The notes below the pieces were generated by a model. It was not told where the DNA came from and searched no databases. It was given only the letters and a program-made list of their open reading frames with translations. Below, in pieces: positions 25,175 to 33,438 of a stretch of 64,000 nt of DNA. Position 1 is the stretch's first letter. Each line of letters starts with the position of its first letter. The position numbers and the translations under genes are program-made. This DNA comes from Bacillota bacterium (GTDB lineage Bacteria > Bacillota > Clostridia > Oscillospirales > Ruminococcaceae). The stretch lies in assembly GCA_023421245.1 (NCBI GenBank), contig JAEZTV010000033.1, positions 124,001-188,000 of the forward strand, given 5' to 3'.

Positions 25175-26332
25175 ATGAGGATTGTACATATCGCTGACCT
25201 GCATCTTGGCAAAAGCTTGTTTGACTATTCGCTCATCGGCGACCAGCGCGCATGGCTTGCGTCGCTTGTCGCCCTTTTACGTGAAGAGCAGGCAGACGCT
25301 CTGGTGATTGCGGGGGATGTTTATCATCGCTCGGTGCCGCCCACCGAGGCCGTTGCACTGCTGGATGAGTTTTTAAGCGAGGTTGCGCAGGGGCTGCAAA
25401 TCCCCGTTTTGATGATTGCGGGCAACCACGACAGCGGCCAGCGGCTGGGCTTTGCATCCCGCCTGATTGAGCAGAGCGGCCTGCATGTGGCAGGCTCGCT
25501 GGGCAGTGCGCCGAAAACCGTAACACTCGGCGACGAGCACGGCGAGATAACCTTTGTGCTGCTTCCCTACTTTGAGCCGTATCAGGTACGAAAGCTTTAT
25601 GCCGAAAACAGCATTAAAACCTGCAACGATGCCTTTGTGCACATCGCGCACAACTGGTTTGCGGGGCTTGATTACACAAAGCGCAATGTGCTTGTCGCGC
25701 ACGGATTCTTTGGACGGGATGCGGCGCTTGCGCGCTTTTCCGACTCGGAGCGCGGTGTCGGCGGCACCGACCTTGTGGACAGCACGCTGGTGGATGCGTT
25801 TGACTATGTGGCGCTCGGACATCTGCACGCACCACAGACCGCGGGTGCGGAGCATATCCGTTATGCGGGCTCGCCGCTGAAATACTCCCTCTCGGAAACG
25901 GGGCAAAGCAAATCGGTTACCATTGTCGATCTTGGTACGAAGGGGGAGGTTGATATCCGCTCTAGGGTAATTGCACCGCTGCGCGATCTGCGCAAGGTAA
26001 TCGGCACGATTGCCGAGCTTACCGACAAAGCGCTGCAGGCAAAGTATAATACCGATGATTATGTATACGCCGAAATCACCGACAGCAGCGAGGTTTATAA
26101 CGCTATGGACAAGCTCCGCGCCGTGTTTCCCAACATTGTGGGGCTGCGCAGGGCGGTTGACGAGGCAGGCGAAGGCGGCCTTTTTTCGGCAGGCGAACAG
26201 ATTGCACGCAAAGCGCCCGAAGAACTATTCTCCACATTCTACCGTGAGATGCTCGGAGAAGAGCTCCCGCCCGCCCGCGCGAAGCTAATGCGCGAGATAC
26301 TGCGTGAGGCGCAGAAAGAGGAGCATGATTAA
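25175..26332 (+). CDS. sbcD: Exonuclease subunit SbcD (Mre11-like)
   Basis: 385-aa Mre11-type nuclease that, with SbcC, opens DNA hairpins and processes double-strand breaks. All metallophosphoesterase motifs are visible in order: D-L-H-L-G-K (N-terminus), GDVYHR, GNHDSGQR, AHGFF, and GHLHAPQ. Length is near the family norm (about 380-400 aa). It is followed by sbcC after 60 bp, with a stable hairpin in that gap (26332-26368). The preceding DUF4364 gene is only 12 bp away. Confidence 0.93.
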   Translation: MRIVHIADLHLGKSLFDYSLIGDQRAWLASLVALLREEQADALVIAGDVYHRSVPPTEAVALLDEFLSEVAQGLQIPVLMIAGNHDSGQRLGFASRLIEQSGLHVAGSLGSAPKTVTLGDEHGEITFVLLPYFEPYQVRKLYAENSIKTCNDAFVHIAHNWFAGLDYTKRNVLVAHGFFGRDAALARFSDSERGVGGTDLVDSTLVDAFDYVALGHLHAPQTAGAEHIRYAGSPLKYSLSETGQSKSVTIVDLGTKGEVDIRSRVIAPLRDLRKVIGTIAELTDKALQAKYNTDDYVYAEITDSSEVYNAMDKLRAVFPNIVGLRRAVDEAGEGGLFSAGEQIARKAPEELFSTFYREMLGEELPPARAKLMREILREAQKEEHD

Positions 26333-26368
26333 AGGATAATGTGTTTTTAAGTGAAACATATTATCCTT
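26332..26368 (+). repeat. Hairpin between sbcD and sbcC
   Basis: Arms AAGGATAATGTGTTT and AAACATATTATCCTT pair over 15 bp with one G-U wobble and a 7-nt loop, beginning at the sbcD stop codon. It sits 24 bp before the sbcC start. It could lower read-through or protect sbcD mRNA; no T run follows. Confidence 0.6.
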
Positions 26369-26392
26369 CCCATGAAAGGAAGGATTGCCGCT

Positions 26393-29380
26393 GTGAAACC
26401 GCTTGTATTGGAGCTGTGCGCCTTTGGCCCTTACGCGAGCACGCAGGTCATTGAGTTTGACCGGCTTGCCGGCAGCAATCTGTTTTTAATCACCGGCCCG
26501 ACGGGTGCCGGTAAAACCACCGTGTTTGACGCCATTACGTTTGCCCTGTTCGGGCGCGCAAGCGGCGAGAGCCGCAAGGACGCGGAAGGGCTCAAGAGCG
26601 ATTTTGCTTCCCCTGCCGAAACCTGTTATGTAAAGCTTGACTTTCTTTTGCACGGTGAGGAGTATAGCATTGAGCGCAGACCACGGCAGCAGCGCGTTGT
26701 ACGGGGGGGCGGGGTCTCTGTCGCAAACGGTGACGCGCAGCTTACCCTGCCCGACGGCGATATTATAAGCGGCATTACCGAGGTTTCGGCGCGGATTGAA
26801 TCTCTGCTGGGGCTTGATTATAACCAGTTCCGCCAGATTGTTATGCTGCCGCAGGGAGAGTTTAAACGCCTGCTTGAGGCCGAAAGCAAGCAAAAACAGC
26901 TGATTTTTCGCAAGATATTCTCCACCGGCCTGTACAGCATTGCCGAGGCAAAGTTAAAGGAGCGGCGGGATGAACTGAAAAACAAGCTTGACCGCGTAAC
27001 CGACGCGCTTGCCACCCATGCCGCTATGCTGCAAGCGGGTGGCAGCGAGCAGCTTGCCCTTGCGCTTACGGCCGGCAGCCTGCATTACCCCACCATTTTA
27101 GAGGGTGCGGACGCGCAAAACGAGCAGGATGAAAAAAACCTGCAAGCGATAAAAGAAGAGCTTGATGCCCTGCATGCCGAGCGTACAAAGACAAGCCCCG
27201 AGGCGGCAATGCGGCTCAACACAAGGCTTGACCGCCTTGCCCTGTTAACCGAGCAAGAAGCGGTACTTGCAGCGCAACTGCCCGAACAAAACGCGCGAAC
27301 CGAGCGCCTTATGCTTGCGCGCCGCACAAATGAGCTTGCCTTTTTACAGCGCAACATCGAAAACGCCGCGCAGCGTATTCTTTCCGGTAAACATAGCGTT
27401 GCCGACCTTGCCGCACGGCTTAAAGAGTGCGAAAAACGCGTTGCGGCGGCGAAGGGCTCGCTTGCCGCGGCACAGCAGGATAAGGAACGGCAGGCAGACC
27501 GGATTGCACAGCGCGCGGTCTATGGCGGCATCCGCGACGCATTCGAGCAGATTTCACGGCTAACGGCACAACGCGCGGCGGCGGTGCAAAAAGGGCAGGC
27601 ACAGGCAGGGCATCTGCACACCATCGACCTGCTGTTGCAGCGCACACAGCAAAAAGCTCAGCTCGACCGCGCCCAGTCGCTCGCGGCAGGCATTGCGGGC
27701 TTGCTGCGCGCCATAGAGGACTATCTGCGTGCGGCGGATGAGTTTCAAGCACATAATACACGCTATAACGAGGAGTTCGGGCGGTTTCTTGTAGGACAGG
27801 CCGGTGTGCTTTCCTCCCGCCTTGTGCAGGGTTCCCCCTGCCCCGTATGCGGCTCGTGTGAGCATCCCGCTCCCGCTGCCGCCGCGGAGGACGTTCCCAC
27901 CGAGACGGCGCTGCAAACACTCAAAGGCGCCGTCGATAAACTGTACACGCAGCAGATGTCGCTTCACGGTGACATCAAGGCACGCGCGGCAGCACTACGC
28001 GCGGCGGAGGGGGCACCAAGTCTTCCCGACGACGACGCGCTCGTTCCCGCACGCCAGCAACTCGGGCGCTTGTATCAGGATGCAAAAGGGCGGCAGGATG
28101 AACTAAACGATGGCTATACACGGCTTACCGGTGAAGTTTCGCGGCATCTTGCAGAGCTTGGGATGGAGGATGATAAACGTCTGTATGATTTTGCCTATCT
28201 TACCGAGCGCAGGGCTGCTATCGAGCGTGACGGCGCATCGCTTGCCCAATCGATTGTACAGCTGGACGCGCGCATCCAGGAGGTACGCGGAACGATTCCC
28301 GCCGACCTGCACACCCCGCAGCTTTTGTTTGCGCGCACCACACAAAACGAGCGGGAGATTGCCCTTATTGAGCAATCATCAAAGCAGGTGCAGGCAGAGT
28401 TTATTGCGGCATCGGGCGAGTTCGAGCGGCTTTGCGAAGCACAGCGCAGCGCACAGCAGCTGCTTAATGAAGCAGAGCAACAGCACAAGGCGGGGTTAAA
28501 GGAGCTGGATGTGCGGCTTGCGCAGTACGGCTTTGCGCAGTGGGCAGACGCGCAGCGTCACCAGCTAACCGACGAACAGTACGCGGCGCTGGAGCACGAG
28601 ATTGCCGCGTATTCCGATACCGTTGCAAAGGTATCGACCGAAACCGCAGTTTTGCAAAAAGAGTGCGAGGGGCTGCAGCGTGCCGATACCAAGGCGATTG
28701 CCGCGCGGCTTGAGCAGCTTAACGAGCGGATTGAACTGCTTGATGTGCAAAAGACCGCCCTTTCCTCCCGCATTGACGCGAACACCCGCGCTGCCGCACG
28801 CATACGCGAGCTGCTTGCCGGTGCAAAGGGTGATGAGGCCGCATATGGGGACGTTGCTATGCTCTATTCGCTTGCCAAGGGTGACAATGCCGCGAAGGTT
28901 TCGTTCGAGCGTTATGTGCTGGGGGCGTATTTTTCAGACGTCATCCGCGCCGCCAACCACTGGCTTCACGATATGACGGGGGGGAAATACCTTCTGCTGC
29001 ACAAGCAGGACCGTTTAAAAGGCGGCGCCGCTGCGGGGCTTGACCTTGCGGTGCTTGATGCAAATACCGGACGAGAGCGCCCCGTTGGTACGCTTTCGGG
29101 CGGGGAAAGCTTTAAGGCTTCGCTTGCGCTTGCGCTTGGGCTTGCGGATGTGATACAGAGCTATTCGGGCGGTGTGAGCATCGAGACGATGTTTATCGAT
29201 GAAGGGTTTGGATCTCTGGACGCAGCCTCGCGCGAACGGGCGGTGGACACGCTGTTTGAGCTGGAGAAAACAGGCCGGTTGATTGGCATCATCTCGCATG
29301 TAGAAGAGCTTAAGGAACGCATCCCCGCGCGGCTTGAGATTCACCCTACCCCCAAGGGAAGCTACGCGGTATTTGCATAA
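26393..29380 (+). CDS. sbcC: Exonuclease subunit SbcC (Rad50-like ATPase)
   Basis: 995-aa SMC-like ATPase partner of SbcD. Walker A is GPTGAGKTT near residue 36; a long coiled coil follows on both sides of a zinc hook CPVC near residue 480; the C-terminal ATPase half has the signature LSGGESFKASLALALGLAD and the Walker B MFIDEGFGSLD. The start is the GTG at 26393 (GGAAGG 9 nt upstream), which gives the family beginning KPLVLELCAFGPY; the frame is open further upstream to 26351 across a hairpin. Length and architecture are normal. Confidence 0.92.
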   Translation: MKPLVLELCAFGPYASTQVIEFDRLAGSNLFLITGPTGAGKTTVFDAITFALFGRASGESRKDAEGLKSDFASPAETCYVKLDFLLHGEEYSIERRPRQQRVVRGGGVSVANGDAQLTLPDGDIISGITEVSARIESLLGLDYNQFRQIVMLPQGEFKRLLEAESKQKQLIFRKIFSTGLYSIAEAKLKERRDELKNKLDRVTDALATHAAMLQAGGSEQLALALTAGSLHYPTILEGADAQNEQDEKNLQAIKEELDALHAERTKTSPEAAMRLNTRLDRLALLTEQEAVLAAQLPEQNARTERLMLARRTNELAFLQRNIENAAQRILSGKHSVADLAARLKECEKRVAAAKGSLAAAQQDKERQADRIAQRAVYGGIRDAFEQISRLTAQRAAAVQKGQAQAGHLHTIDLLLQRTQQKAQLDRAQSLAAGIAGLLRAIEDYLRAADEFQAHNTRYNEEFGRFLVGQAGVLSSRLVQGSPCPVCGSCEHPAPAAAAEDVPTETALQTLKGAVDKLYTQQMSLHGDIKARAAALRAAEGAPSLPDDDALVPARQQLGRLYQDAKGRQDELNDGYTRLTGEVSRHLAELGMEDDKRLYDFAYLTERRAAIERDGASLAQSIVQLDARIQEVRGTIPADLHTPQLLFARTTQNEREIALIEQSSKQVQAEFIAASGEFERLCEAQRSAQQLLNEAEQQHKAGLKELDVRLAQYGFAQWADAQRHQLTDEQYAALEHEIAAYSDTVAKVSTETAVLQKECEGLQRADTKAIAARLEQLNERIELLDVQKTALSSRIDANTRAAARIRELLAGAKGDEAAYGDVAMLYSLAKGDNAAKVSFERYVLGAYFSDVIRAANHWLHDMTGGKYLLLHKQDRLKGGAAAGLDLAVLDANTGRERPVGTLSGGESFKASLALALGLADVIQSYSGGVSIETMFIDEGFGSLDAASRERAVDTLFELEKTGRLIGIISHVEELKERIPARLEIHPTPKGSYAVFA

Positions 29381-29486
29381 CGCATGGGGTTTTTATACAA
29401 AACAACCATATTATAAAACGACAGCATTTTAAGCCGCACCACAGGCGGGTATAAGGCGCGAAACCCACAGATATCGGGAGAAAATA

Positions 29487-30416
29487 ATGAACATTCAAAC
29501 CATTGCACTCATTGGCGCCGGTGCCATCGGCGCAGTATACACAAAGCATCTGCATCAGTATTATGGCAACTCATTTGCGGTAATTGCCGCGGGAGAGCGT
29601 GCCCAAAGAATAAAGAAGGACGGCGTTACCCTCAACGGCAACACGTTCTTCCCCCGCATGATTACGGGTGCAAAAAACGATTTTACCGCCGACCTTATAC
29701 TGGTATGCGTAAAGAACTACCATCTTGACAGAGCAATGGAAGATATTCGGCACGTTGCGGGCAAGCATACCATTATTTTGCCGCTGCTCAACGGAATTAC
29801 GGCGCGCGACGGCGTGCTTGAGCGTTACCCCGATAACCATGTGCTGTACGGACTTGCCATCTACATCGATGCCGTGCGTACACGCGAGGGGGTCGTTGCC
29901 ACAAAGGACGGCATCATTCAGCTTGGGGATGCTGTAAACGCCCCGCCCGGTACGGCGGTAACGGCAGTAAGCAACGCACTTGCCCGCGCCGGCATCGGCA
30001 CCGAGGTATGCCCTGATATGATTCGCACCATCTGGAAGAAGTGGATGCTCAACGTCGGCTGTAATCAAATCACCGCGCTCACACGCGCACCTTACGGCAG
30101 GTTTGCGGGGTCTTGCGCGGCACAGGCTCTTTTCCTTGAGGCGATGATGGAGGTTGTGTCGCTTGCCAAGGCGGCAAACGTTAATCTAACCGAGGCCGAC
30201 GCACAAGAATTCGCCGCGCTGATGAGGACCTTCTCGCCGCTTGGCAAGACCTCGATGCTGCAGGATGTGGAGGCAGGGCGTAAAACCGAGGTGGAATCGT
30301 TCGGCGGTACGGTATGTAAGCTTGGCAGAAGCCTTGGGGTCGCTACCCCGGTTAATGATATGCTAACCCGCCTGATTACGGCAACCGAGCAGGCTAATTC
30401 CTCCGTATCATGTTAG
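29487..30416 (+). CDS. Ketopantoate reductase family protein
   Basis: 309-aa NAD(P)-dependent reductase of the 2-dehydropantoate 2-reductase (ApbA/PanE) family. The N-terminal Rossmann motif is GAGAIGAVY, followed by LVCVKNYHLD and LPLLNGI segments, and the late EVESFGGTVCKLG. The catalytic lysine is in IWKKWMLNVGCNQITAL and a glutamate in EVES; these match the family. It may reduce ketopantoate in pantothenate synthesis, but family members with other substrates exist and no panB/panC is adjacent. GGGAG lies a few bases before the ATG. Confidence 0.75.
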   Translation: MNIQTIALIGAGAIGAVYTKHLHQYYGNSFAVIAAGERAQRIKKDGVTLNGNTFFPRMITGAKNDFTADLILVCVKNYHLDRAMEDIRHVAGKHTIILPLLNGITARDGVLERYPDNHVLYGLAIYIDAVRTREGVVATKDGIIQLGDAVNAPPGTAVTAVSNALARAGIGTEVCPDMIRTIWKKWMLNVGCNQITALTRAPYGRFAGSCAAQALFLEAMMEVVSLAKAANVNLTEADAQEFAALMRTFSPLGKTSMLQDVEAGRKTEVESFGGTVCKLGRSLGVATPVNDMLTRLITATEQANSSVSC

Positions 30417-30439
30417 CTTAAACTCCTGAAAAAAATGGG

Positions 30440-30468
30440 TTGACAAATGTATACCCTTGAGGTATACT
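30440..30468 (+). promoter_or_regulatory. Consensus SigA promoter of a micro-gene
   Basis: -35 TTGACA (30440-30445), 17-nt spacer, -10 TATACT (30463-30468). It is close to perfect and predicts strong expression unless repressed. It sits about 20 bp after the reductase stop. Confidence 0.8.
30449..30467 (+). promoter_or_regulatory. Palindromic operator overlapping the -10 box
   Basis: GTATACC-CTTGA-GGTATAC: exact 7-bp arms with a 5-nt centre, covering the spacer and the -10 box. The shape resembles CsoR/CstR/RcnR-type sites (TACCC then GGGTA), which is a comparison from memory and not proof. A repressor bound here would block RNA polymerase. Confidence 0.6.
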
Positions 30469-30499
30469 ATTAAAAACAACAGTACAGGAGGTGCACCAT

Positions 30500-30625
30500 A
30501 TGTTGGATAACAAGAATAATTCGTCCACCGACAACGTGCAGCAGGCTTCCCCGCAGCCCGAGGGCTGGTGCTCACCTGAATTCTCTTCAGGCTGCCTGTT
30601 GGATGACGATGATGGCAACAAGTAG
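30500..30625 (+). CDS. 41-residue acidic peptide, unknown function
   Basis: A 41-codon frame with AGGAGGTG 6 nt before the ATG, a consensus promoter, an operator and a strong terminator, so it is a complete autonomous gene. The peptide has a polar N-terminal half (Asn, Ser, Gln), then Pro-Glu-Gly-Trp-Cys, a Phe-Ser-Ser-Gly-Cys segment and a C-terminal acidic tail (Asp-Asp-Asp-Asp-Gly-Asn-Lys). Two cysteines, at residues 24 and 32, lie in a Gly-Trp-Cys and Gly-Cys setting. No signal peptide or membrane helix. I do not recognise the family. A RiPP precursor, redox/metal peptide or small regulator are all possible; no modifying enzyme adjoins. Confidence 0.7.
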   Translation: MLDNKNNSSTDNVQQASPQPEGWCSPEFSSGCLLDDDDGNK

Positions 30626-30635
30626 CGCACATATA

Positions 30636-30676
30636 AAAACAGGACGGCTGTGATACAACCGTCCTGTTTTTGTTTT
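30636..30676. terminator. Strong bidirectional terminator
   Basis: Arms AAAACAGGACGG (30636-30647) and CCGTCCTGTTTT (30659-30670), 11-nt loop, then a T-rich run to 30676. The minus-strand side also has T's. It ends both the micro-gene and yggS, which run toward each other. Confidence 0.9.
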
Positions 30677-30688
30677 GCATAGATTCTA

Positions 30689-31396
30689 TTAGCTCCTCGG
30701 CCCGAACAACGCGGTGCCGACACGCACCAGAGTAGAGCCTTCCAGTATTGCCTGCGTAAAATCATCCGACATTCCCATCGAAAGTATATGAGGGCCTTCG
30801 GGTGCGAGCAGGTGGGTATGCCGGTCAAACTGCGCCTTCATTTCGGCAAAATACCGGCGGGCTTGGTCGGGTGTTTCGGCGGGCGGCGGAATGCACATAA
30901 GGCCCCTTACCCGTACAAGCGCAAGCTCCGCAATCTGTTCCAAAAACGCGGACAGCTCCTGCGGCGGGATGCCTCCCTTTGAAAGCTCACCGCCGATGTT
31001 AACCTGTATCAGCACATCCTGCGGGGAACTCTGCCCCTCCTGCTCCAGACGGCGCTGCATCACCTTTTGTATCTCGTTTGCAAGGCGCAGCGAATCCACC
31101 GATTGAATCAGCGCGACCTTGCCTGCTACCTGACGCACCTTGTTGGTTTGCAGCCGCCCGATATAATGCAGCTGCGCCCCTTCGTATGCATCCTGTGCAA
31201 GTTTTTCGGTCATCTCCTGCACACGGTTTTCCCCCGCGCACGCGATACCCGCGGCGATAATTTCGCGTACAGCGGCGGCATCGCGGGTTTTGGTTGCGGC
31301 AAGCAGCGTAATTTCATCGGCACTGCGTCCGGCAAGGGCGGCTGCTGCAGCTATCTGCCGGCGGATGGTTTGAAGGTTGTGTCTCAGGCTGGTCAT
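30689..31396 (-). CDS. yggS: YggS/PLPBP family pyridoxal-phosphate-binding protein
   Basis: 235-aa PLP homeostasis protein with the alanine-racemase-like barrel fold. The PLP lysine lies in the LLAATKTRD segment; other family marks are GENRVQEMTEK, LHYIGRLQTNK, VLIQVNIGGELSKGG, RGLMCIPPP and LSMGMSDDFTQAI. The ATG at 31396 has GGAGG 8 nt upstream. The gene normally lies next to sepF/ylm genes in Firmicutes but here stands alone with its own promoter and an approximately 250-nt structured leader. No catalytic activity is expected; the role is vitamin B6 balance. Confidence 0.93.
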   Translation of the reverse strand: MTSLRHNLQTIRRQIAAAAALAGRSADEITLLAATKTRDAAAVREIIAAGIACAGENRVQEMTEKLAQDAYEGAQLHYIGRLQTNKVRQVAGKVALIQSVDSLRLANEIQKVMQRRLEQEGQSSPQDVLIQVNIGGELSKGGIPPQELSAFLEQIAELALVRVRGLMCIPPPAETPDQARRYFAEMKAQFDRHTHLLAPEGPHILSMGMSDDFTQAILEGSTLVRVGTALFGPRS

Positions 31397-31647
31397 TGCA
31401 TGTTCCTCCGTTATTTGCTGCACGGTGATGCCAAGCGTATATGTTCCCGCTTGGCCGCGCGGATAAGCTCTTCGAATACTGTTACCACTTTGCAAGGGCT
31501 GAGTGCCTGTGGTGAACGCCTCAGGAAACAAGGCTTACCTGTAGCTTAAAAGCATGTCCGTGCTTTTTATGCACAATAGTATTATAAATCCACAATAGCC
31601 ATTTTACAGTCTTTGCCACACTTTGCACGGTTTGCGCCATGGTTTTA
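31397..31647 (-). ncRNA. Structured leader, candidate small RNA upstream of yggS
   Basis: The stretch between the yggS promoter and start codon (about 250 nt) holds no gene but several paired elements: a hairpin with arms GCCAAGCG/CGCTTGGC, a GGTAAGC/GCTTATC stem around an ACCAC/GTGGT hairpin, AAAAGCA/TGCTTTT, and an outer GCACGG/CCGTGC pairing. A second, internal -10-like TATAAT lies about 220 nt upstream of the start. The CCTGAGGCGTTCACC segment recalls the central bubble of 6S RNA, but I cannot confirm this. No known riboswitch or T-box sequence is visible. Confidence 0.35.
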
Positions 31648-31654
31648 TAGTATA

Positions 31655-31683
31655 AGTGTATTCATTTTTAATGGATGTGTCAA
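31655..31683 (-). promoter_or_regulatory. Promoter for the yggS leader
   Basis: Minus-strand -35 TTGACA (31678-31683), 17-nt spacer, -10 TACACT (31655-31660). Strong match. Confidence 0.75.
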
Positions 31684-31723
31684 GAAAACGGCCGCCGTCC
31701 TTTGTGGTAAAGGTCGGCGACCG
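31684..31723 (-). terminator. Terminator of the 50/76-residue gene pair
   Basis: Arms CGGTCGCCGACCTTT and AAAGGACGGCGGCCG pair with few mismatches and are followed on the minus strand by TTTTC. It lies directly before the next promoter. Confidence 0.7.
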
Positions 31724-31735
31724 GTCTGTTGCTTG

Positions 31736-31966
31736 CTACGGGTTTTGCAGGTGATTATCCACTTCATCTTTCACCTTGGGAAAACTGTAGAGGCTCCCGT
31801 ACGAGTCCATTTCATCCTCGCTGACCGGCGCGGAAGGAATAAGACCGGTGCAGTCAGTAGCGGATGCAACAAGGTCCGCACTAAGGATGTTGCTAACGCT
31901 GTCCTCGTCATACAGCGGAAATTCCCACTTTTTCTTTTTGTCCATGGGCTTGTTCTCATTTTTCAT
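31736..31966 (-). CDS. 76-residue small protein of unknown function
   Basis: 76-aa hydrophilic protein beginning with a Lys-rich stretch (MKNENKPMDKKKKWEF), then Y-D-E-D-S-V-S-N-I-L-S, and a C-terminal half with a Cys-Thr-Gly-Leu-Ile-Pro-Ser motif and Y-G-S-L-Y. The regular hydrophobic spacing and motif suggest a conserved protein rather than random ORF. Its ATG directly abuts the stop codon of the preceding gene, TAGATG, so translation is coupled. It has a terminator downstream. I do not recognise the family with confidence. Confidence 0.65.
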   Translation of the reverse strand: MKNENKPMDKKKKWEFPLYDEDSVSNILSADLVASATDCTGLIPSAPVSEDEMDSYGSLYSFPKVKDEVDNHLQNP

Positions 31967-32119
31967 CTATTCGCCTTCGCCCTCCTCAACAATATCCTCC
32001 AGCACCTTCATCAGATCGGCCATGCTGTATAGCTTGACATCGCGTTGGAGGATGGCATCCTTTAGTTCAATCGAAAGGCTTTCAAACTGTGGCTGAATTT
32101 TAGGGTCGACATAGGACAT
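31967..32119 (-). CDS. 50-residue small protein, coupled to the next gene
   Basis: A 50-codon frame (GAGGTG 7 nt before the ATG at 32119), M-S-Y-V-D-P-K-I-Q-P-Q at the start, then L-S-I-E-L-K-D-A-I-L-Q-R-D-V and D-L-M-K-V-L-E-D-I-V, ending in an acidic tail. The amphipathic pattern points to two helices. Its stop codon abuts the next start (coupled). Upstream, at 32139-32168, is a weak forespore-type promoter match. Function unknown. Confidence 0.65.
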   Translation of the reverse strand: MSYVDPKIQPQFESLSIELKDAILQRDVKLYSMADLMKVLEDIVEEGEGE

Positions 32120-32138
32120 GTATCATCACCTCGCTTAT

Positions 32139-32168
32139 TAGAATGCCCAAACAAATACATTGTTATTA
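32139..32168 (-). promoter_or_regulatory. Possible forespore-type (SigG/SigF-like) promoter
   Basis: Minus-strand -10-like CATTCTA (32139-32145), 18-nt spacer, -35-like TAATA (32164-32168). The -10 fits CATnHTA and the -35 fits four of five GHATR positions. The transcript would have a very short leader. Weak on its own. Confidence 0.3.
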
Positions 32169-32220
32169 CTGCCTTGCTTATCTTGTTTTTCTTTGTACGG
32201 CGGCATGTGGGATAAACATA

Positions 32221-32249
32221 TTGTAAAACGGCGAAAATCATATTATTAT
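32221..32249 (+). promoter_or_regulatory. Promoter of the cysteine desulfurase gene
   Basis: -35 TTGTAA (32221-32226), 17-nt spacer, -10 TATTAT (32244-32249), about 30 nt before the start. Confidence 0.55.
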
Positions 32250-32281
32250 AGTGTTATCTCTATTTTGTAAGGATCGTTTTT

Positions 32282-33406
32282 ATGATATATCTTGATTATG
32301 CCGCCGACACACCGGTTTGCCAGCAGGCGCTCGACGCGTTTTACAGTGCCGCACGCTTACACATTGCAAACCCGAACGCCGCGCACCCGCTGGGTGTAAC
32401 GGAAAAAGAGCTTTTTGATGATGCCACCGCACACATTGCGGCAAGGCTTGGCGTACTGCCCGCAGAGATTGTGTATACGTCCGGCGCAAGCGAATCAAAC
32501 AACCTTGCCATCAAAGGCATTGCGGGGCAGTATAAAAAGTATGGCAGGCATATAATTACCACCATGCTTGAGCACTCCTCGGTTATTGGGCCGGTTGAGC
32601 ATCTGCGCGCACAGGGCTTTGCGGTAGATTATGTTCGTCTTTTACCCGATGGGCGCGTAGATACCGGTCACCTGCTACAACTGCTGCGCGAGGATACCGT
32701 CCTCGTTTCGGTCTGCCTTGTGGATAGCGAGCTTGGCATCGTACAGGATATAGCATCGATTGCAGCGGCGCTTGCCGCCTACCCACGCTGCCGCTTGCAT
32801 GTGGATGCATCTCAGGCGGTGGGAAAACTGCCCATAGCGTTTGATGCCGCCGATCTTGTAACCCTTACGCCACATAAATTTTACGGGCTTACCGGCTGCG
32901 GGCTGCTCGTGGTAAAGGAGGGCGTCTTGCTCGAAAGCCAAATTCACGGCGGGCTTTCCTCCTCTCCATTTCGCAGCGGAACGCCGAGCGCGGCGTTTGC
33001 CTGCTCGACCGCCGCAGCCTTGGAAGCGGCGCTTGCCGAGCTGCATCCACGGCTTGATTATGTCCGACAGCTTGCCGCCTTCTTGCGCGGGCAGCTTTGT
33101 GTGCGGGACGGGATACGGATAAACAGCCCCGAAGGCTGCTCGCCGTTTATTCTAAACATCAGCGTTGCCGAAATAAAACCGGAAGCGATGGTGCATACCC
33201 TTGGGCAAAAGGGGGTCTGTATCGCAAGCAAATCCGCCTGCTGTGCGCCGGGCAGTCTTTCCCGTCCGGTATATGCGCTGACAAATGACCGAAAAGCGGC
33301 GATGAGCACACTGCGCATCAGCCTAAGCCATCTGACTACCGAGCAGGAGCTTTCGGAGTTTCTGCGATGTTTGGACAAATGCCGTGCGCTGCAGACGCGA
33401 GGGTAA
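32282..33406 (+). CDS. Cysteine desulfurase family protein (NifS/IscS-like)
   Basis: 374-aa PLP enzyme of the class-V aminotransferase fold that takes sulfur from cysteine as a persulfide for thio-modification or Fe-S clusters. PLP lysine lies in TLTPHKFYG (near residue 199), the family SGASESNN and HSSV segments are intact, and a catalytic-loop cysteine is in SACCAPGS. Usually the segment reads S-G-H-K; the T-P-H-K variant is a small divergence. AAGGA precedes the ATG by about 9 nt. The adjacent ATPase with thiolase-like motifs (33439) suggests a tRNA thiolation role. Confidence 0.85.
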   Translation: MIYLDYAADTPVCQQALDAFYSAARLHIANPNAAHPLGVTEKELFDDATAHIAARLGVLPAEIVYTSGASESNNLAIKGIAGQYKKYGRHIITTMLEHSSVIGPVEHLRAQGFAVDYVRLLPDGRVDTGHLLQLLREDTVLVSVCLVDSELGIVQDIASIAAALAAYPRCRLHVDASQAVGKLPIAFDAADLVTLTPHKFYGLTGCGLLVVKEGVLLESQIHGGLSSSPFRSGTPSAAFACSTAAALEAALAELHPRLDYVRQLAAFLRGQLCVRDGIRINSPEGCSPFILNISVAEIKPEAMVHTLGQKGVCIASKSACCAPGSLSRPVYALTNDRKAAMSTLRISLSHLTTEQELSEFLRCLDKCRALQTRG

Positions 33407-33438
33407 CCCCCTTTTTACTATACGAATCAGGAGAAACT

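Noticed and set aside
30418..30828. Minus-strand frames over the 41-aa peptide gene and the end of yggS
   Set aside because: They run through the terminator and the promoter of the peptide gene; the plus-strand gene is better supported.
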